Part shown: piece after piece, positions 19,598 to 28,082 of the stretch
Position numbering within the stretch: position 1 is the stretch's first letter
How the letters are laid out: every line of letters starts with the position of its first letter
Assembly (NCBI GenBank): GCA_032718475.1
Contig: JAUCBJ010001337.1
Location: 1 to 28,082 of the forward strand
DNA: 28,082 bases
Origin: Nemertoderma westbladi
Lineage: Eukaryota; Xenacoelomorpha; Nemertodermatida; Nemertodermatidae
Direction: 5' to 3'
Translations under genes and position numbers: made by a program
The notes under the pieces: generated by a model
Told to the model about the DNA's origin: nothing
Databases searched by the model: none
The model's input: only the letters and a program-made list of their open reading frames with translations

Positions 19598-20441
19598 TTC
19601 TCCTAGAAACGGGTTTCTCACTTACCTTATTTTCCGGTGTCTTCTCTCTGTACTGCTTTAGGAGCTGTAATTTTACCTCTCCATCTAAGAATGACATGAG
19701 ATCCGCCATGGTAGGGTCTCTTCGTTGTTGTTCCATCATATATAAGACTTTCTTGTCCCAGCGTGTACCTACTCCACCCTTTGGTAAAGTAGAGGCCACG
19801 GCTCCAATAACCATAGAACTCTGATATTCATGAGACTTACCTAGCCAATCTAATTGTCTACAGATCTCCTGAATCTCATCGGAAAACTCTATAATCCTGC
19901 TGCTAATGAACTTTCTGGGCGCTACCAATTTTGCATACAAATACCTTGCTATGTTATTCCTATTACCATACCTGATGTTTAATGTATCCCAAACTTGTCT
20001 TAATCCATCTGGATGTCCAATAAACTTTAACGCCATTAACTTGGGAGATCCTCCCAAGCACTCGATGAGGAATCTAACTTTCTCTCCATTAGATAGCACG
20101 GAGTTCTGTATGTTATCTTTGTAATATTCATTAAAAGGTAACCATTTCATCTCATCTCCATTGAACTTGACTATCTCTCCCACCTTTACCGCTTGACGGG
20201 CTTCGGTTCTAGCCATTTGACGCGTAAAACTTTCTCGGGCCATCATATTATTTAATATCGAGTTATCGGTATATAAATTTCTCGTTTTATTATCAGGTCT
20301 ATATGGAATATCATTGTCAACAGGTTTATAATTACCCTTAATAGGGTTTACTATAGGAGTTTCTACTTCACTAGCAGTATAGATGCGTGTAGGCTCCACA
20401 CCTTGCGCATGAAATACTTCAGACCTAACAGGTTGACACAT
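19488..20441 (-). CDS. BEL/Pao gag with DUF1759 domain
   Basis: 317 codons from ATG 20441. The frame is open upstream to about 20520 and overlaps the end of the preceding frame there. Residues about 85-250 form a DUF1759 domain: VKFNGDEMKWLPF, LSNGEKVRFLIECLGG, then WDTLNIRYGN and LDWLGKSHEYQ. DUF1759 is the capsid-like gag region found in BEL/Pao elements. The last 30 or so residues run past the point where the knuckle/protease frame begins and are probably not native. The overlap frame contains AAG|GTAAGTGAG, a perfect 5' splice-site sequence. Confidence 0.8.
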   Translation of the reverse strand: MCQPVRSEVFHAQGVEPTRIYTASEVETPIVNPIKGNYKPVDNDIPYRPDNKTRNLYTDNSILNNMMARESFTRQMARTEARQAVKVGEIVKFNGDEMKWLPFNEYYKDNIQNSVLSNGEKVRFLIECLGGSPKLMALKFIGHPDGLRQVWDTLNIRYGNRNNIARYLYAKLVAPRKFISSRIIEFSDEIQEICRQLDWLGKSHEYQSSMVIGAVASTLPKGGVGTRWDKKVLYMMEQQRRDPTMADLMSFLDGEVKLQLLKQYREKTPENKVSEKPVSRRSFQCVIQTTAKARLLKKRTAGKTLKDLTMSTKRLKT

Positions 20442-20494
20442 TGTTACCGGGGTTGGTGGTATACCCCTTTGGGTATTTACTAATTTATCGCGTT

Positions 20495-21580
20495 CTAACG
20501 CGATACTCTCTGCAACTCTAACCTAATTTCCCTTACCGTGCCCTTGAACTGCTGAACAGTTCCTTCCATCTCCCGGACCTGCTGAGAGGAGCACTTACGG
20601 TGTTCCCTCAGCTGCCCGAGCAGGAGACCCATCTCCCGTCGTCCCTCATCTACCCACTCTACCACCGAAGCGGGAGCCGCCAACATAGTAGCGGGCGGAC
20701 GAGGGACAACGGGCAACAAATCATTGATATTTCGCTCGGAGTCGAGGACAGGAACTGTCTCAGGGGTTGTTCTGCTGGGCACAGGTAGTTTAGTACTGTG
20801 CAAAGGGAATTTAGAGGTAGGTTCTGGGAGTACAGGTGTCTCTATCACCGAAGGGGTGGCTTCGAGAACAGGCCTAATTATTTCAGGCTCATCTACTATA
20901 GTAGGGAGTCTTTCTATTTTAATAATTTGGTCTGTGGGTTCTGTACTACCTAAGTCTGTGCTAGCTAGTTGCCTTCTAACAGCTGGGGGCAAATCAGGCA
21001 ATTTCTGACGGTGGGACATTCTTCTATGTCTACTTAGACTAGATCTATTTCCTCCACCTTCAAGATCGGTGGTATCGCCTTCATCAGATGATGTATATCC
21101 CTGTCTTTTGGGAGTAGATCGACTCATCATCTGCATTTGACTAGCTGTTAACTGTTTATTTATGCAGTCTTGATTCTCTTGAATATTTTCCAACTCTAGT
21201 TGGGTGGTCTCTTCAGACGCTCTCCGTTCTGCTTCTGCCACTGCCTCTGCCACTGCCGCTGCCGCTTTTCTTTCCGCTTCGGCCGCTGCCACTGCCGCTG
21301 TCTTTCTGTCTTCTATATGTTTTTTCTTTACCTGTTCTTCTTGGACCCTAGCGATGCGGAGGCATTCGTCAAATTTAGCTTGGTTCGCAGCTAACATTTC
21401 CGCATCTATTGCGTCCAACACAAACTTGGCTCCTTCACTATTAGGACGAAGTCCAGCCAGCCTTCTCCTCAACTCTTCATCACCTAGAAATCGTTGATAG
21501 TCTGACAGATAGATGTCAATAGCGTCCCTCTTATGCGGTTTCTCTGCTGTCGCTTCACGTAGCGTCTGTTGATTCTCCAT
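20495..21580 (-). CDS. Gag-region protein with coiled coil
   Basis: 361 codons from ATG 21580. Residues about 65-150 are a charged Ala/Glu/Lys-rich helix (runs such as AAAEAERKAAAAVAEA), predicted coiled coil by eye. The middle is Ser/Pro-rich and low complexity. A second helical segment closes the protein (EMEGTVQQFKGTVREIRLEL). It lies upstream of the DUF1759 frame, overlapping its open part in the -1 frame by about 30 bases, so the two may be one gag polyprotein. No recognised domain. The role is likely N-terminal gag (inferred from position). Confidence 0.6.
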   Translation of the reverse strand: MENQQTLREATAEKPHKRDAIDIYLSDYQRFLGDEELRRRLAGLRPNSEGAKFVLDAIDAEMLAANQAKFDECLRIARVQEEQVKKKHIEDRKTAAVAAAEAERKAAAAVAEAVAEAERRASEETTQLELENIQENQDCINKQLTASQMQMMSRSTPKRQGYTSSDEGDTTDLEGGGNRSSLSRHRRMSHRQKLPDLPPAVRRQLASTDLGSTEPTDQIIKIERLPTIVDEPEIIRPVLEATPSVIETPVLPEPTSKFPLHSTKLPVPSRTTPETVPVLDSERNINDLLPVVPRPPATMLAAPASVVEWVDEGRREMGLLLGQLREHRKCSSQQVREMEGTVQQFKGTVREIRLELQRVSR

Positions 21581-21713
21581 GGGTTGAGCGCTCAGCCAGC
21601 TGAGATTTCCACTGGGCCGTTCCTTGAACCTTGAGACTCACCCGCTGAAACCAAGTCTTTACGGCAACTTGCAACGATGTGTCTTGTCTTCTTTTCGAAG
21701 CTTCCTCAAAGGC

Positions 21714-22463
21714 CTATAGGATTAGTCTGATTCTTAGAATTCTTTCTCGAACTTGATAAAGCAGCTTTCCCTGCTCTTGAGGTCCCTGGGGTTGTTGAAA
21801 CAGTTGTTCCTCTAATCTCTCCAAAGAGCTGAAGAATCCCTGTACATATCCTGCTGCCGACCTCTTCCATACAGCTGGATCTCTAGTGTCTTCTGTCACT
21901 CCCATCCTGTGTATGTCTTCCCAGGCAGCTTCCGATAAGTCAAACGGGAGTCCGGGTCCGGGGAAGTTCCATTGCGACTCGACAATAGACTTCAGTTCCT
22001 CCCTTGTGTATCCCGCATAACTGTCCTTGGTCGATTGATTACTTCTCGCCCAATCAATTTGGTGTTCCTCCACCGCAATCAATACCCTAGTGAGTACGGC
22101 TGCAGAAAGAATGAGAAGGGGATCCGAATAAACCGCATCTGCCATCTTTGCTCCGCGCTCGGGTGTCAGCTCTACAGTATCCGAACTACTGGAGCTATCG
22201 GGCCGCTGAGAAATAATTTCTCGGCTCGAGTGTTGCTGCTGTTTAACAGCTGCTTCTTGGTCACGCTTGACTTGGGCTCGAGTGCCTATGATAGACCTAC
22301 GGTGTTGGACTAGCCTAGGGTCTGATACCACTACTGGAGGGATGATCTTTCTTACAGTAGGAGGTGAGTTGAACTTCGGTCTCACACGTTCCACACTCCT
22401 GTCTGGATCACAGATGGTTGTATCTAGGAGACTGTCTGACAGGTTTTGCTTTGTGTCAGACAT
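21714..22463 (-). CDS. First gag-region frame, unknown domain
   Basis: 249 codons from ATG 22463, starting MSDTKQNLSDSLLDTTICD. It is Ser/Arg-rich at first; after residue 105 it appears helical, with WNFPGPGLPFDLSEAAWEDI and a Gln-rich end. The same frame stays open for about 45 codons after its TAG (21714-21716), so the stop may be a recent change. It is the first sizeable frame after the leader and lies 134 bases upstream of the coiled-coil frame. I do not recognise it; by position it is an accessory or N-terminal gag protein. Confidence 0.5.
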   Translation of the reverse strand: MSDTKQNLSDSLLDTTICDPDRSVERVRPKFNSPPTVRKIIPPVVVSDPRLVQHRRSIIGTRAQVKRDQEAAVKQQQHSSREIISQRPDSSSSSDTVELTPERGAKMADAVYSDPLLILSAAVLTRVLIAVEEHQIDWARSNQSTKDSYAGYTREELKSIVESQWNFPGPGLPFDLSEAAWEDIHRMGVTEDTRDPAVWKRSAAGYVQGFFSSLERLEEQLFQQPQGPQEQGKLLYQVRERILRIRLIL

Positions 22464-24377
22464 GTTTGTTTGTACAGTTGAATGCCTACTGCTATAATTA
22501 CAGTTAAAGCAAGTCTAATAATTCAGTATCACTGTTAGCCTAGTAATTAATTACCGATATCGTTACTCTAGGTAACGTGATATATATACAATATATTAGA
22601 GTACCGGTATACACTTATAGTATATATATAAGTATTATTACAGACTAGGTTTGTCACAGAATACCAGTATATAATTTCAGCGCAATATATATAAATATAT
22701 AATAAGCCTATCGTGAATACCAGTATACAACTTACACTTATAGTATATAAGTATAATTATAGACTAGAATTAATTACAGAATACCGGTATATAATTTCAG
22801 CTCAAATTTATAGAAATAAATATAATAAGCCTATTGTAAATACCGGTATGTCAATTATTTTAGAATAATTGAATTTCCGAATTTTTAGGGGTTACTTGGT
22901 TACTTTACTTTACTTTATTACCGTTATTTAAGCAGTAGTCCAACTGATATTAAGACCTAATTGTTGTATTACAGGCCTACTATTTTATAAATCGATTTGA
23001 GTTGATTTATAATATATATACCCGTATAATGGGTTTTTGTCAATATTTGAAATAAATGTTATTATTTCTGGGAAATAGTCACTACACAGAAGCTGTACGC
23101 TCTCAGTGAAGTGCTACTTGTTGGACACTAAAACAAATAATTCTAATTTGCCTAAGTTACTTAATACTACAAATTGCGTACAATACGGGGTGAGATTACA
23201 ATCTCTAAATAAACACAAAAATTACATGTACGAATTTTTAGGGTAATTTTAGAAGAAGTCTACAAACCAGCCTAACAAAGGGTTAGAATATCTGGTTATT
23301 ACAAACGGACTGGATAATACGGTATTTGAAAATAATAAAGCAGTAGTAAATATACTGCGTTGTCCAGATAGGAAAAATACCACCGTCTGACGACTTATAG
23401 CCATAACGCTATAAGTACTACGTTATGTATCGCGGAGTGTTCCTACCTAGAAGTTAATTACCGCGGCCTACCAGAGCCAACGTGCCTATTAACCACTTTA
23501 CAACACAAATATACTGCCTACACACTAATTACCTTCGGAAAGCACTGTACACTAAACCCTAAATTAGGTACAAGTACTTATACAACAAATAATCAGTAGT
23601 TAAAAATACTTGTACAGCTAAAAGAACCACGGTATCTGCCGGAGTGACCAAAGCATAAAATCTCCAGTCTTTACCTACGCCAAACAGCCCTGATGTAGTA
23701 CCGAGGTTAATTTAACTATAACGGTTTGTATAACAAGCACAATTAATGTAGGAATAAACTTGGGGGTATGAATGTTGCGAATAATCGCATAAACTCTGAA
23801 TAATAAATATTACGCTACCCTTACAGACTACACAAACAAAAATACAGACCAAACGCTGGCAGACTACTATCAAGCCTAAATAAACCAGAGTATATGCAGA
23901 CTCCGAAATGGTTAGTTAGTATGCGTTCTAACCGAGTAGTACGACTTATTCTTTCAGGGGGGATTTGATTTACCTTACAGCACTGGATGCCACCCACTTT
24001 CCTAACTAGTACTTTATCGGACATACACTCTACACACACTGCAATCTCTTCAGACTTAACAACAGTCAGACAACAGTCCAGCCTACAAATTATCTGTACA
24101 ATCTGGGCAGGCTTATACGTCTTCTGCTCAATATTAACTTATAGATAAATAAAACTGACAGAAATAAGTAAAATCTCAATAAAAAACCAGGGCGGCCGTC
24201 CCTGATTAAATATTAAGACCTACCGGTATATAATTATCAAAAACGAATAATACTGCTGTACCTGTACTGCTGTAAGTACCGGTTCGGGTGGTTAGGTAGT
24301 CAGGCCTATTGGTTACCGGTCGACCGGTACTTTTGCCCTTTATTGCCTACGTGCAATAAAGAAGCTATAACTGTTAT
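22464..24377 (-). other. Long leader of the BEL/Pao element
   Basis: 1.9 kb lie between the 5' LTR and the first gag-region frame. It holds the 120-bp repeats (22541-22855) and one Cys-rich open segment (23974-24123, minus strand) bounded by splice-site-like sequences. No TGG-type primer-binding site is seen next to the LTR; the minus strand reads ATAACAGTTATAGC. Confidence 0.6.
22541..22855. repeat. 120-bp AT-rich tandem repeats in the leader
   Basis: GAATACCAGTATATAATTTC at about 22659 recurs at about 22779 as GAATACCGGTATATAATTTC, with a further partial copy upstream. Each unit also contains TTACACTTATAGTATATA and ends with ATAATAAGCCTAT. Confidence 0.8.
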
Positions 24378-25532
24378 TGTTCGCGCTTTTAGACCTTTAG
24401 CAGTTTAACCTGCCAAATTTAGGTGTCTTCTAGGTTATAAATCGACTTTAGCCTATGATGAGTATTTGATACACTACATTAGCCGAAGCCATCCTATGCG
24501 CGACCATTCACCCGTTGGATATACCCGGGAGACTGGATTCGGAAGCTCTGACCTTATTGCGGTGTAGGCCTACTGTATTATTCGATTGATCGTTAATATA
24601 TAATCTCTGACAAATATTATTCACTTTCGGGAAATATCAACAGTTCCTTTAGGACGTGGCGCTCTAAGTATGTAAACAGAGTTATGACTTACACTAAACA
24701 CAATGGGATGGCTAATGATTCACGTATAAAGCGCATTCTTTAGGAGATGCTTTGTTATCTATCACACTCATGCACACTACCGCAGAATGCTGCACACCGA
24801 TCTGCCGACCTTCACTAATTTTAATCATATATAAGGAGAACGGCAACCGACACATGTAGTGCCTATGAAATAGCATTAGATTCACTCCAAAACCAATATA
24901 ATGTAAGTCGCAATTGCTATATGTAACCGGTCTCTTACCTTCAGTATATCAAGAAGATTGGGGTTTTATGATTATTTATCGATATTATCCAAATATAACA
25001 ATATTCCATCAACTGATATAATTAATAACCGACAGTAAATAGCAGTAAAATAATGCGGTGTTTGTATGTGACCAGGTTTGTTATGAGTTCGTTAGATAGA
25101 ATAACAGTTATACGTTTCTATGATCAAAGCCTTTCTAATGTTTGGCTAAAGTCTGAAACACAGAATAATTCCACAGCCGGTGTTCTAGGCTTAGGGAAAA
25201 TACACACTGACACATACTGATTTGCCTAGCAGGTTTACATAGGCTCAGTTTGTACATACAAAGAAAATCGCTCTGATTGGCTGAATTGGCTGAGCCGAAC
25301 AAAGAACCAAAGCTCCTTGCAAAAAGCTCCACGTGGATACAGCTGATAGATATCGTCATCTGAGTTCCGATGTTTAGAGTATTTGAGCTTATTGCGGAGA
25401 AAAATGGCTTTTTATGTCCGCTAAAGCACACATGCAGACATAGCGGGCAAAATCGCTTGTTATGTCCGCTAAAATACCTACTCGGTATATTGCGGAGAAA
25501 AATAGCTTGTTACATCCGCAAAAGCTTTTACA
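24378..25532 (-). repeat. 5' LTR of the BEL/Pao element
   Basis: 1,155 bp, with TG...CA edges. The minus-strand TATA-like TTATATATGA is the RC of 24825-24836. CCAAT motifs lie near 25274-25300 and three 49-bp hairpin sub-repeats start at 25394, 25443 and 25492. It matches the left LTR except for about a dozen substitutions and one 14-bp indel near 24443. Confidence 0.92.
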
Positions 25533-25537
25533 AGGCA
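25533..25537 (+). repeat. Target-site duplication AGGCA, right copy
   Basis: Identical to 9729-9733. Confidence 0.9.
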
Positions 25538-25890
25538 AGGTGCACCTTCAAGTTTATTTCTCTTTACGTTATACAGTATATTGATGTTGATAACAATGTT
25601 TAACGAAAGATGGTCTTGTTGTTTATGGACGATACTGCGATTTTCGCTTCATCACGTGAAAAATGTCAGCATAAATTAGAAATCTTATTACAATTTTGAA
25701 CTTCTCATAACATGGTTACTGTATTCTTAGTAAAACAAAATTTATGGTTATAAATTTTAGTGAAAGAGATAAATTGCCATTGACTGTAGAAGATACAGAA
25801 CCGGTAGTAAAAAATGCAAAATTCTAAGTATATCTCGGTGCGATTATTTCCGAGGAATGTCAAATTGCTACAGCTATTAAGATGCATGCA
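25538..25890 (+). pseudogene. LINE reverse transcriptase, second piece
   Basis: Continues the RT broken at 9728. FKFISLYVIQYID corresponds to the FSLYVNDLE region. LLFMDDTAIFASSRE is motif C (MDD at 25625-25633, with Met in place of the usual Ala), followed by HKLEILLQF and later LGAIISEECQIATAIK. There are several stops and frameshifts. Motif A lies on the other side of the BEL/Pao element, which shows the two pieces were once contiguous. Confidence 0.8.
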
Positions 25891-25924
25891 TGATACTGTA
25901 TTGTAATAAATTGTTCGAAGATGG

Positions 25925-26042
25925 AAAAAATGAGAAAGCGCGTCACCGGGGGTTGAACCAGAGCTATAAGTAGGTTTCGGCCTATCAGGCCTCATCAGTA
26001 CGGAAAACAAGTGCATAAATTTACCATCTTCTGCGCCACTAA
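25925..26042 (-). ncRNA. tRNA-promoter-like unit with a hammerhead-like core
   Basis: On the minus strand an A-box-like TGGCGCAGAAGATGG (26024-26038) and a B-box-consensus GGTTCAACCCC (25949-25959) flank CTGATGAG (25991-25998), a GCC-TGATA-GGC hairpin and CGAAAC (25974-25979). The last three parts equal the conserved core of a hammerhead ribozyme with stem II. Stems I and III are weak: TATG with CGTA is the best stem I I can pair. The spacing of the two boxes is longer than in a tRNA. It may be a SINE, a retrozyme-like unit or a fragment of a Penelope-like element, or the core may be a coincidence. Confidence 0.45.
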
Positions 26043-26287
26043 TTGTAACATGACATTTTTCTTAAAGTTAAGTGTTCAATGGTGCTATATTATCTAGTAT
26101 ATACTGTATTCTTGTAACACATGGCTCTCTCCGTGCAGTATGTAGATAACCAATAAATGACTTGTATATTAGATTGGTTAAGATTTTACTCTATGTCAGA
26201 ATCACGACACCTAATATTTGATGTCTTACCGAATTAAGTCTGCCTGATGTAAATTCGTTTAATGATGCTATTATTACTGTAAATCAT
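26043..26287. other. Non-coding stretch before the TTAA element
   Basis: AT-rich. I see nothing assignable. Confidence 0.4.
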
Positions 26288-26405
26288 TTAAGACCCCGGT
26301 AGCGCTACTTCAATAATTTTTTTTAATTTCATCTAGAACATATTTTTATCAAGATTTCAAATTTGAAAACCGTTTTGCAAGATCTGTCCTACTTCTCGAG
26401 ATGTT

Positions 26406-26582
26406 GCTGTCTGTCCGTTTTACTGTCGGTTTGTCCGTCAGTATGTCTGTCCGTCAATAAAAAACATAAGATATGTCTAAAAATTCCCTGTATGGGTTTT
26501 CGTGGTCGGTGACTTCAATTCTGATGTCATTAATCAAATTTGGCCTCGTCGGTTCTGTCTGTATGCCTGTCGGTCTGTCTGT
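26406..26582. repeat. Degenerate TGTC/CCGT simple repeats
   Basis: Loose TGTCTGTCCGTC stretches lie at 26406-26455 and 26556-26582, with the inverse (GACCGACAGACAGACATACA) at about 26748-26769. Confidence 0.7.
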
Positions 26583-26910
26583 CAAAATATAACTGAAAGC
26601 CAAACAGACAATTTGGAAGTCATCAAATGTTAAAATTGACACTCGAAATGAATTCTGCGACCAGGAAAATCCCTATAGCTAAACTTTTAGCTCAATGCTG
26701 TGCCTTCTTCTAATATTTGAAAGACAGATAAGTCGGATGGTCAGAAAGACCGACAGACAGACATACAGACAAACTAGATTTCATTAAAATTGAAAACTTA
26801 CCTCTGAAATGAAATCTGTGACCAGGAAAACCCCCTTAGCAAAATTCTTAGCATGGATTTATGCTTTCTTGTGGATAGATATATATTGACACATATTGAC
26901 TTTCTCACAT
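26574..26910. repeat. 171-bp duplication inside the TTAA element
   Basis: GAAATGAATTCTGCGACCAG at 26645 recurs as GAAATGAAATCTGTGACCAG at 26816. A third, inverted relative is near 26487-26545. Confidence 0.65.
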
Positions 26911-27485
26911 ATTAACACTAACAGACAATTTTTGCGCGGGAAGGTTCAAATTTTAAAGGCAATTATCTCGGAATGGTATTTTGTGGCCTAAAAAAAGCTT
27001 CAGACAATTCAATTTTCAATAAATTTTCAAAAATTTTGCTCAGAGGGGTTCCTGATCGATCTCGAATTCTGATTGTTTTATTCCAATATGGAAATAAATG
27101 GCCAAAATTGAATAAAATATTGATAATTTTTAATTTGTCAAAATTAAACAATAAACAAAACAAAAAATAGCACCAAAATGACAAAAGTTAATTAATTTTT
27201 GAAATTTTGCTTCGAGATATCGAAAGAGCATACAAACATTTTTTATGCGATTTGAAAAATTAGAAAGAAAAATACTCAAGATTGAATCTGCTGAAGGTTT
27301 TTGGATTTTTGTCCAAAAATTTGTCAATATTTTTCCAAATTTTTGAAAAATTAGAATTTTTTATTTTTATTCATAATTACAAATCTTCCATTGACCTTCA
27401 TACAAAGTTATGGTCGTTTCTAACAATGAGAAGTTGCTCAAGGCAATATAAAAATTATGTCCATGTAGCGCTACCGGGGCCTTAA

Positions 27486-28045
27486 ACGGCAGACTAGTAT
27501 TTAGAACAAGGATGACCCTTTATTCATCGTTTACAATATGTGTAGGACTAGTAAAGCACCGTGTATTAAATACCTAGATTCCGTACTTAAATCTGAGTGC
27601 AGTATTAAAACTAGTTGCGATAATATTAAAATCGAGATTCGTAATAATGAATTAACAAAATCGAAATTTGGTACATACTCAGAAGTCAATCCTGACCTTA
27701 CCATATATGTAATATTTACACTTCTAGTGCCGCTTACATTCCAGATAATTTGAGAGTAATGCAACTCGTTAGAGACTCAGCTCCCATAGACGTAAAATCG
27801 AGCTCGGACGTTGGTCGCGTATCCCCCGTGAGCAGCGTCTTTGCAGCTGCGGTCTATCGGTACAAAATCAACTACAGGTATTACGAGATTGTAAGATTAC
27901 TCTAAGCGTCAGGCAGAGATATAGAAGCATCGTTTATGATAAACTCAATGAATTTTTTGCATGTGACCCAAAGATCGTTTCTGCTACCTGTATATGTACT
28001 GAAATTTTCAGTGCCTTGGAATTATGATCAATTATTGTGTCTGTG
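27486..28045 (+). pseudogene. LINE ORF2 C-terminal part, third piece
   Basis: 27541-27752 reads APCIKYLDSVL, then TKSKFGTYSEVNPDLTIY. After a shift the next frame gives SRIPREQRLCSCG and RDCKITLSVRQRYRSIVYDKLNEFF (about 27805-27960). These match the xRWxRIPREERLCxCG...HxLxxCxLTxxxRxRY end of a widespread invertebrate LINE family, recalled from memory and not searched. This is the region that would follow the RT pieces, so the same LINE is interrupted again. Frames are broken by shifts. Confidence 0.6.
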
Positions 28046-28082
28046 CTATTTATGTATATTTATACGGGACTGCGATAATTTA

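Larger units (their letters stand above)
9734..25532 (-). mobile_element. BEL/Pao LTR retrotransposon, minus strand
   Basis: Two direct LTRs (9734-12083, enlarged by a nested insertion, and 24378-25532) start TGTTCGCGC and end TTTTACA. They are flanked by AGGCA duplications. The internal part encodes, on the minus strand, a DUF1759 gag, CCHC knuckles, an aspartic protease, an A17/DUF1758-type region, a YMDD reverse transcriptase and an integrase. This order (PR-RT-RH-IN) with DUF1759 is diagnostic of BEL/Pao. The internal region is about 12.3 kb against the usual 5-7 kb, because of a long leader, extra gag-region frames and a decayed 3' coding region. The LTRs differ by about a dozen substitutions and one 14-bp indel over some 1,140 bp by eye, so insertion is recent although the frames are broken. 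Confidence 0.95.
26292..27481. mobile_element. TTAA-flanked non-autonomous DNA transposon
   Basis: GACCCCGGTAGCGCTAC (26292-26308) and GTAGCGCTACCGGGGCC (27465-27481) are inverted repeats with one mismatch over 17 bp. They are flanked by TTAA at 26288-26291 and 27482-27485. TTAA duplications are typical of piggyBac and some Kolobok/Sola-type elements. The 1,190-bp interior has no coding frame of note. It holds CTGT/CCGT-rich stretches and a 171-bp duplication. Confidence 0.8.

Noticed and set aside
19590-19630. 23-base micro-intron between GTAAGT and TAG at the gag/knuckle junction
   Set aside because: It would put the two frames in phase, but it is too short for animal splicing; a simple -1 shift explains it as well.
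24340-24377. tRNA primer-binding site next to the 5' LTR
   Set aside because: No TGG start and no clear complement to a common tRNA end on the minus strand.

Overview
The window is eukaryotic nuclear DNA from an invertebrate metazoan, most likely an aquatic one. I base this on the AT-rich intergenic sequence, a metazoan-type endonuclease V gene, and the mix of a BEL/Pao LTR retrotransposon, a LINE, tRNA-derived SINEs and cut-and-paste DNA transposons. I cannot name the species. Only one plausible host gene is present (ENDOV). Almost everything else is mobile DNA, much of it nested.

Layout. 1-3317 is a DNA transposon bounded by 28-bp perfect terminal inverted repeats. Its transposase-like gene is interrupted by one in-frame stop and ends in a coding 48-bp minisatellite. 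3318-4687 is non-coding and holds a strong hairpin and a G20 tract. 4688-5551 is an uninterrupted ENDOV gene. 5552-6280 is non-coding with a G22 tract. About 6281-8800 is a composite inverted duplication, or foldback. It is built from four clusters of a 17-bp GGGGCGATAA-type repeat, two head-to-head tRNA-derived SINE copies, a tandem array on one arm, a LINE C-terminal fragment and a decayed FLYWCH-like gene on the other arm.

From about 8985 to the end runs one decayed LINE split into three pieces (8985-9728, 25538-25890, 27486-28045). A 15.8-kb BEL/Pao element (9734-25532, minus strand) is inserted in it with a 5-bp target duplication AGGCA. Its left LTR was in turn hit by a related solo LTR (10257-11460, target duplication GCAAT). 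A TTAA-flanked 1.19-kb non-autonomous DNA transposon (26292-27481) and a tRNA-promoter-like unit carrying a hammerhead-ribozyme-like core (about 25925-26042) sit between LINE pieces two and three.

The BEL/Pao element has near-identical LTRs, so it inserted recently. Its reading frame is nevertheless broken by five shifts, all of the -1 type, by one nonsense codon and by an apparent loss of most of RNase H. It also carries unusual extra parts: three gag-region frames, a 1.9-kb leader, and a decayed third coding region of about 1.35 kb downstream of integrase. It therefore looks like a non-autonomous copy mobilised in trans, or a copy carrying base-deletion errors from assembly.
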